Positions 44,161 to 45,163 of a stretch of 45,163 nucleotides of DNA are shown piece after piece. Position 1 is the stretch's first letter; the number at the start of each line of letters is the position of its first letter. Made by a program: the position numbers and the translations under genes. The DNA lies in assembly GCA_028694115.1 (NCBI GenBank), contig JAQUUB010000031.1, positions 1 to 45,163 on the forward strand, in the 5' to 3' direction. Under the pieces are notes generated by a model. That model was not told the DNA's origin. It made no database searches and saw only the letters and a program-made list of their open reading frames with translations. Origin of the DNA: Lachnospiraceae bacterium (GTDB lineage Bacteria; Bacillota_A; Clostridia; Lachnospirales; Lachnospiraceae).

Positions 44161-45081
44161 CTAGCGGCAAATATCAAAAATAAATTCTGCTATTTGTTCC
44201 ATTGCATCATATGCTGCTTTAAAGGGTGACATCTGAAAAACATGCCACATTCCTTTATAGATCTCCATTCTAACTGGAACATTCTCTTTTATCAGTTTCT
44301 TGTGAAGCATGATGGAGTCATTTAGTAATATTTCATTGTCCCCTACCTGTATGTAAACAGGTGGAAACCCCTGCATATCCCCATAGATAGGTGAAATAAA
44401 TGGATTGCTTAAATCCTCTCCCCTGGCGTATGCCTCAATTGCACGTTCTAAATACTCAGCATCTAGTACTGGATCAATAAACTGGCGGCTCTCATGCGAT
44501 TTTCCCGTACACTCCATATCAGTCCAAGGAGACATTAAGAACAATCCTCTTGGCAGAATTCTTCCCTCTTCCTTCAATTTCAGAGTCAATGCCAATGCCA
44601 GATTTCCTCCTGCAGAATCTCCACCAATTATGACATCTCTTGCTCCATACCCTAAATGCATCAAATAATCCCATGCCTTCATGGCATCCTCTAGTGCAGC
44701 CGGATATGGGTGTTCTGGAGTTAATCGGTAATCAAAGGATAGGACATCCATGGAGGTCGTTGTCGCAAGTTTGGTCGTTAACGATCTTGCATATTTAAAA
44801 CTACCAGTCATATAACCACCACCATGACAATAAAAAATCACATGCTTTCTAATATGTGTTCGATTAACGGACAGCCACTCAGCCTCCATCTCACCAATCA
44901 TAAAATCCTTATGTGTAATTTCCTTGCTTGCTCCAAAGATAGCACCAAAGTTGTCTTGCGACTGTCGATGTTTGTCAATATCTGTATTTTCTACGATACT
45001 ATGCATTCGTTTTATGACACTCATTAAATTTTGATTTACTTTATCCTTGCTTACGCGGTTAAATTTATCTACAATTGCCAT
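44161..45081 (-). CDS. Alpha/beta hydrolase of the HSL (hormone-sensitive lipase) family
   Basis: This 306-residue esterase/lipase-like protein has the HGGGYMTGS oxyanion motif, the nucleophile in GGDSAGGNLAL, the acid residue region DNEILLNDS and the catalytic His in MWHVFQM. No signal peptide, so cytoplasmic. The natural ester is unknown. AAGGAACAAGG precedes the ATG at 45081. It ends 22 bases before the lrgA start on the same strand, so the three may form an operon; a functional link is not obvious. Confidence 0.9.
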   Translation of the reverse strand: MAIVDKFNRVSKDKVNQNLMSVIKRMHSIVENTDIDKHRQSQDNFGAIFGASKEITHKDFMIGEMEAEWLSVNRTHIRKHVIFYCHGGGYMTGSFKYARSLTTKLATTTSMDVLSFDYRLTPEHPYPAALEDAMKAWDYLMHLGYGARDVIIGGDSAGGNLALALTLKLKEEGRILPRGLFLMSPWTDMECTGKSHESRQFIDPVLDAEYLERAIEAYARGEDLSNPFISPIYGDMQGFPPVYIQVGDNEILLNDSIMLHKKLIKENVPVRMEIYKGMWHVFQMSPFKAAYDAMEQIAEFIFDICR

Positions 45082-45163
45082 AAGAAACCTTGTTCCTTCC
45101 CAATAGAGACATTTACTGTTCTTTAGAAGTATACAATAATTTTTATCCTCCGTAAAGCCTATC

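Overview
The window looks like a chromosomal segment of a low-GC Gram-positive anaerobe of the Clostridia, probably Lachnospiraceae. Evidence is the AT-rich sequence with strong AGGAGG-type ribosome sites, two T-box leaders, a yjdF-type leader, an rnpB gene, a pyrB-pyrI pair, a folB-folK fusion, and the order dgt-dnaG-rpoD-trmK-nif3-nucleoside kinase. Genus assignment is not possible by eye. Most genes lie on the minus strand.

Layout. (1) 1-5.6 kb: a DUF815 AAA ATPase gene that breaks off beside foreign-looking sequence at the left edge, pheA, a DUF5050 protein, an unknown secreted protein, and a degenerate second copy of the DUF5050 3' end. (2) 4.75-8.84 kb: a folate operon, folC-folE-HD protein-folP-folBK. 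(3) 8.9-13.2 kb: a small membrane protein, a PH-like protein, a nitroreductase, pyrBI and proA. (4) 13.2-16.45 kb: an ABC importer of the TrpXYZ type behind a T-box whose specifier reads UGG (Trp); a repeat-and-palindrome block lies between the T-box terminator and the first gene. (5) 16.5-20.3 kb: yjdF with its leader, then an ECF sigma operon (sigma, probable anti-sigma, three membrane proteins). The sigma gene has no ATG, GTG or TTG start. (6) 20.4-24.4 kb: a HAD hydrolase, a GntR-regulated ABC exporter with a clear promoter and operator, rnpB, and a GNAT-YoaP protein. (7) 24.6-30.8 kb: T-box(Gly)-glyS and a 1478-residue multidomain surface protein with four 77-residue InlB-type repeats. 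(8) 30.96-38.1 kb: the replication/transcription operon. (9) 38.3-42.9 kb: a MacB/FtsX-type ABC transporter whose adjacent two-component system has suffered an internal deletion joining the receiver domain to the middle of the kinase. (10) 43.1-45.1 kb: an HSL-type esterase followed by lrgA and lrgB.

The common theme is RNA- and repressor-level control of amino-acid, folate and envelope functions, together with several visible scars: a truncated ATPase, a duplicated gene end and a collapsed two-component system. No CRISPR array, tRNA, 16S/23S rRNA or complete insertion sequence was seen. The most unusual items are the sigma factor that appears to start at AUU, the deletion-fused two-component system, the repeat block behind the Trp T-box, and the duplicated DUF5050 tail flanking a secreted-protein gene.
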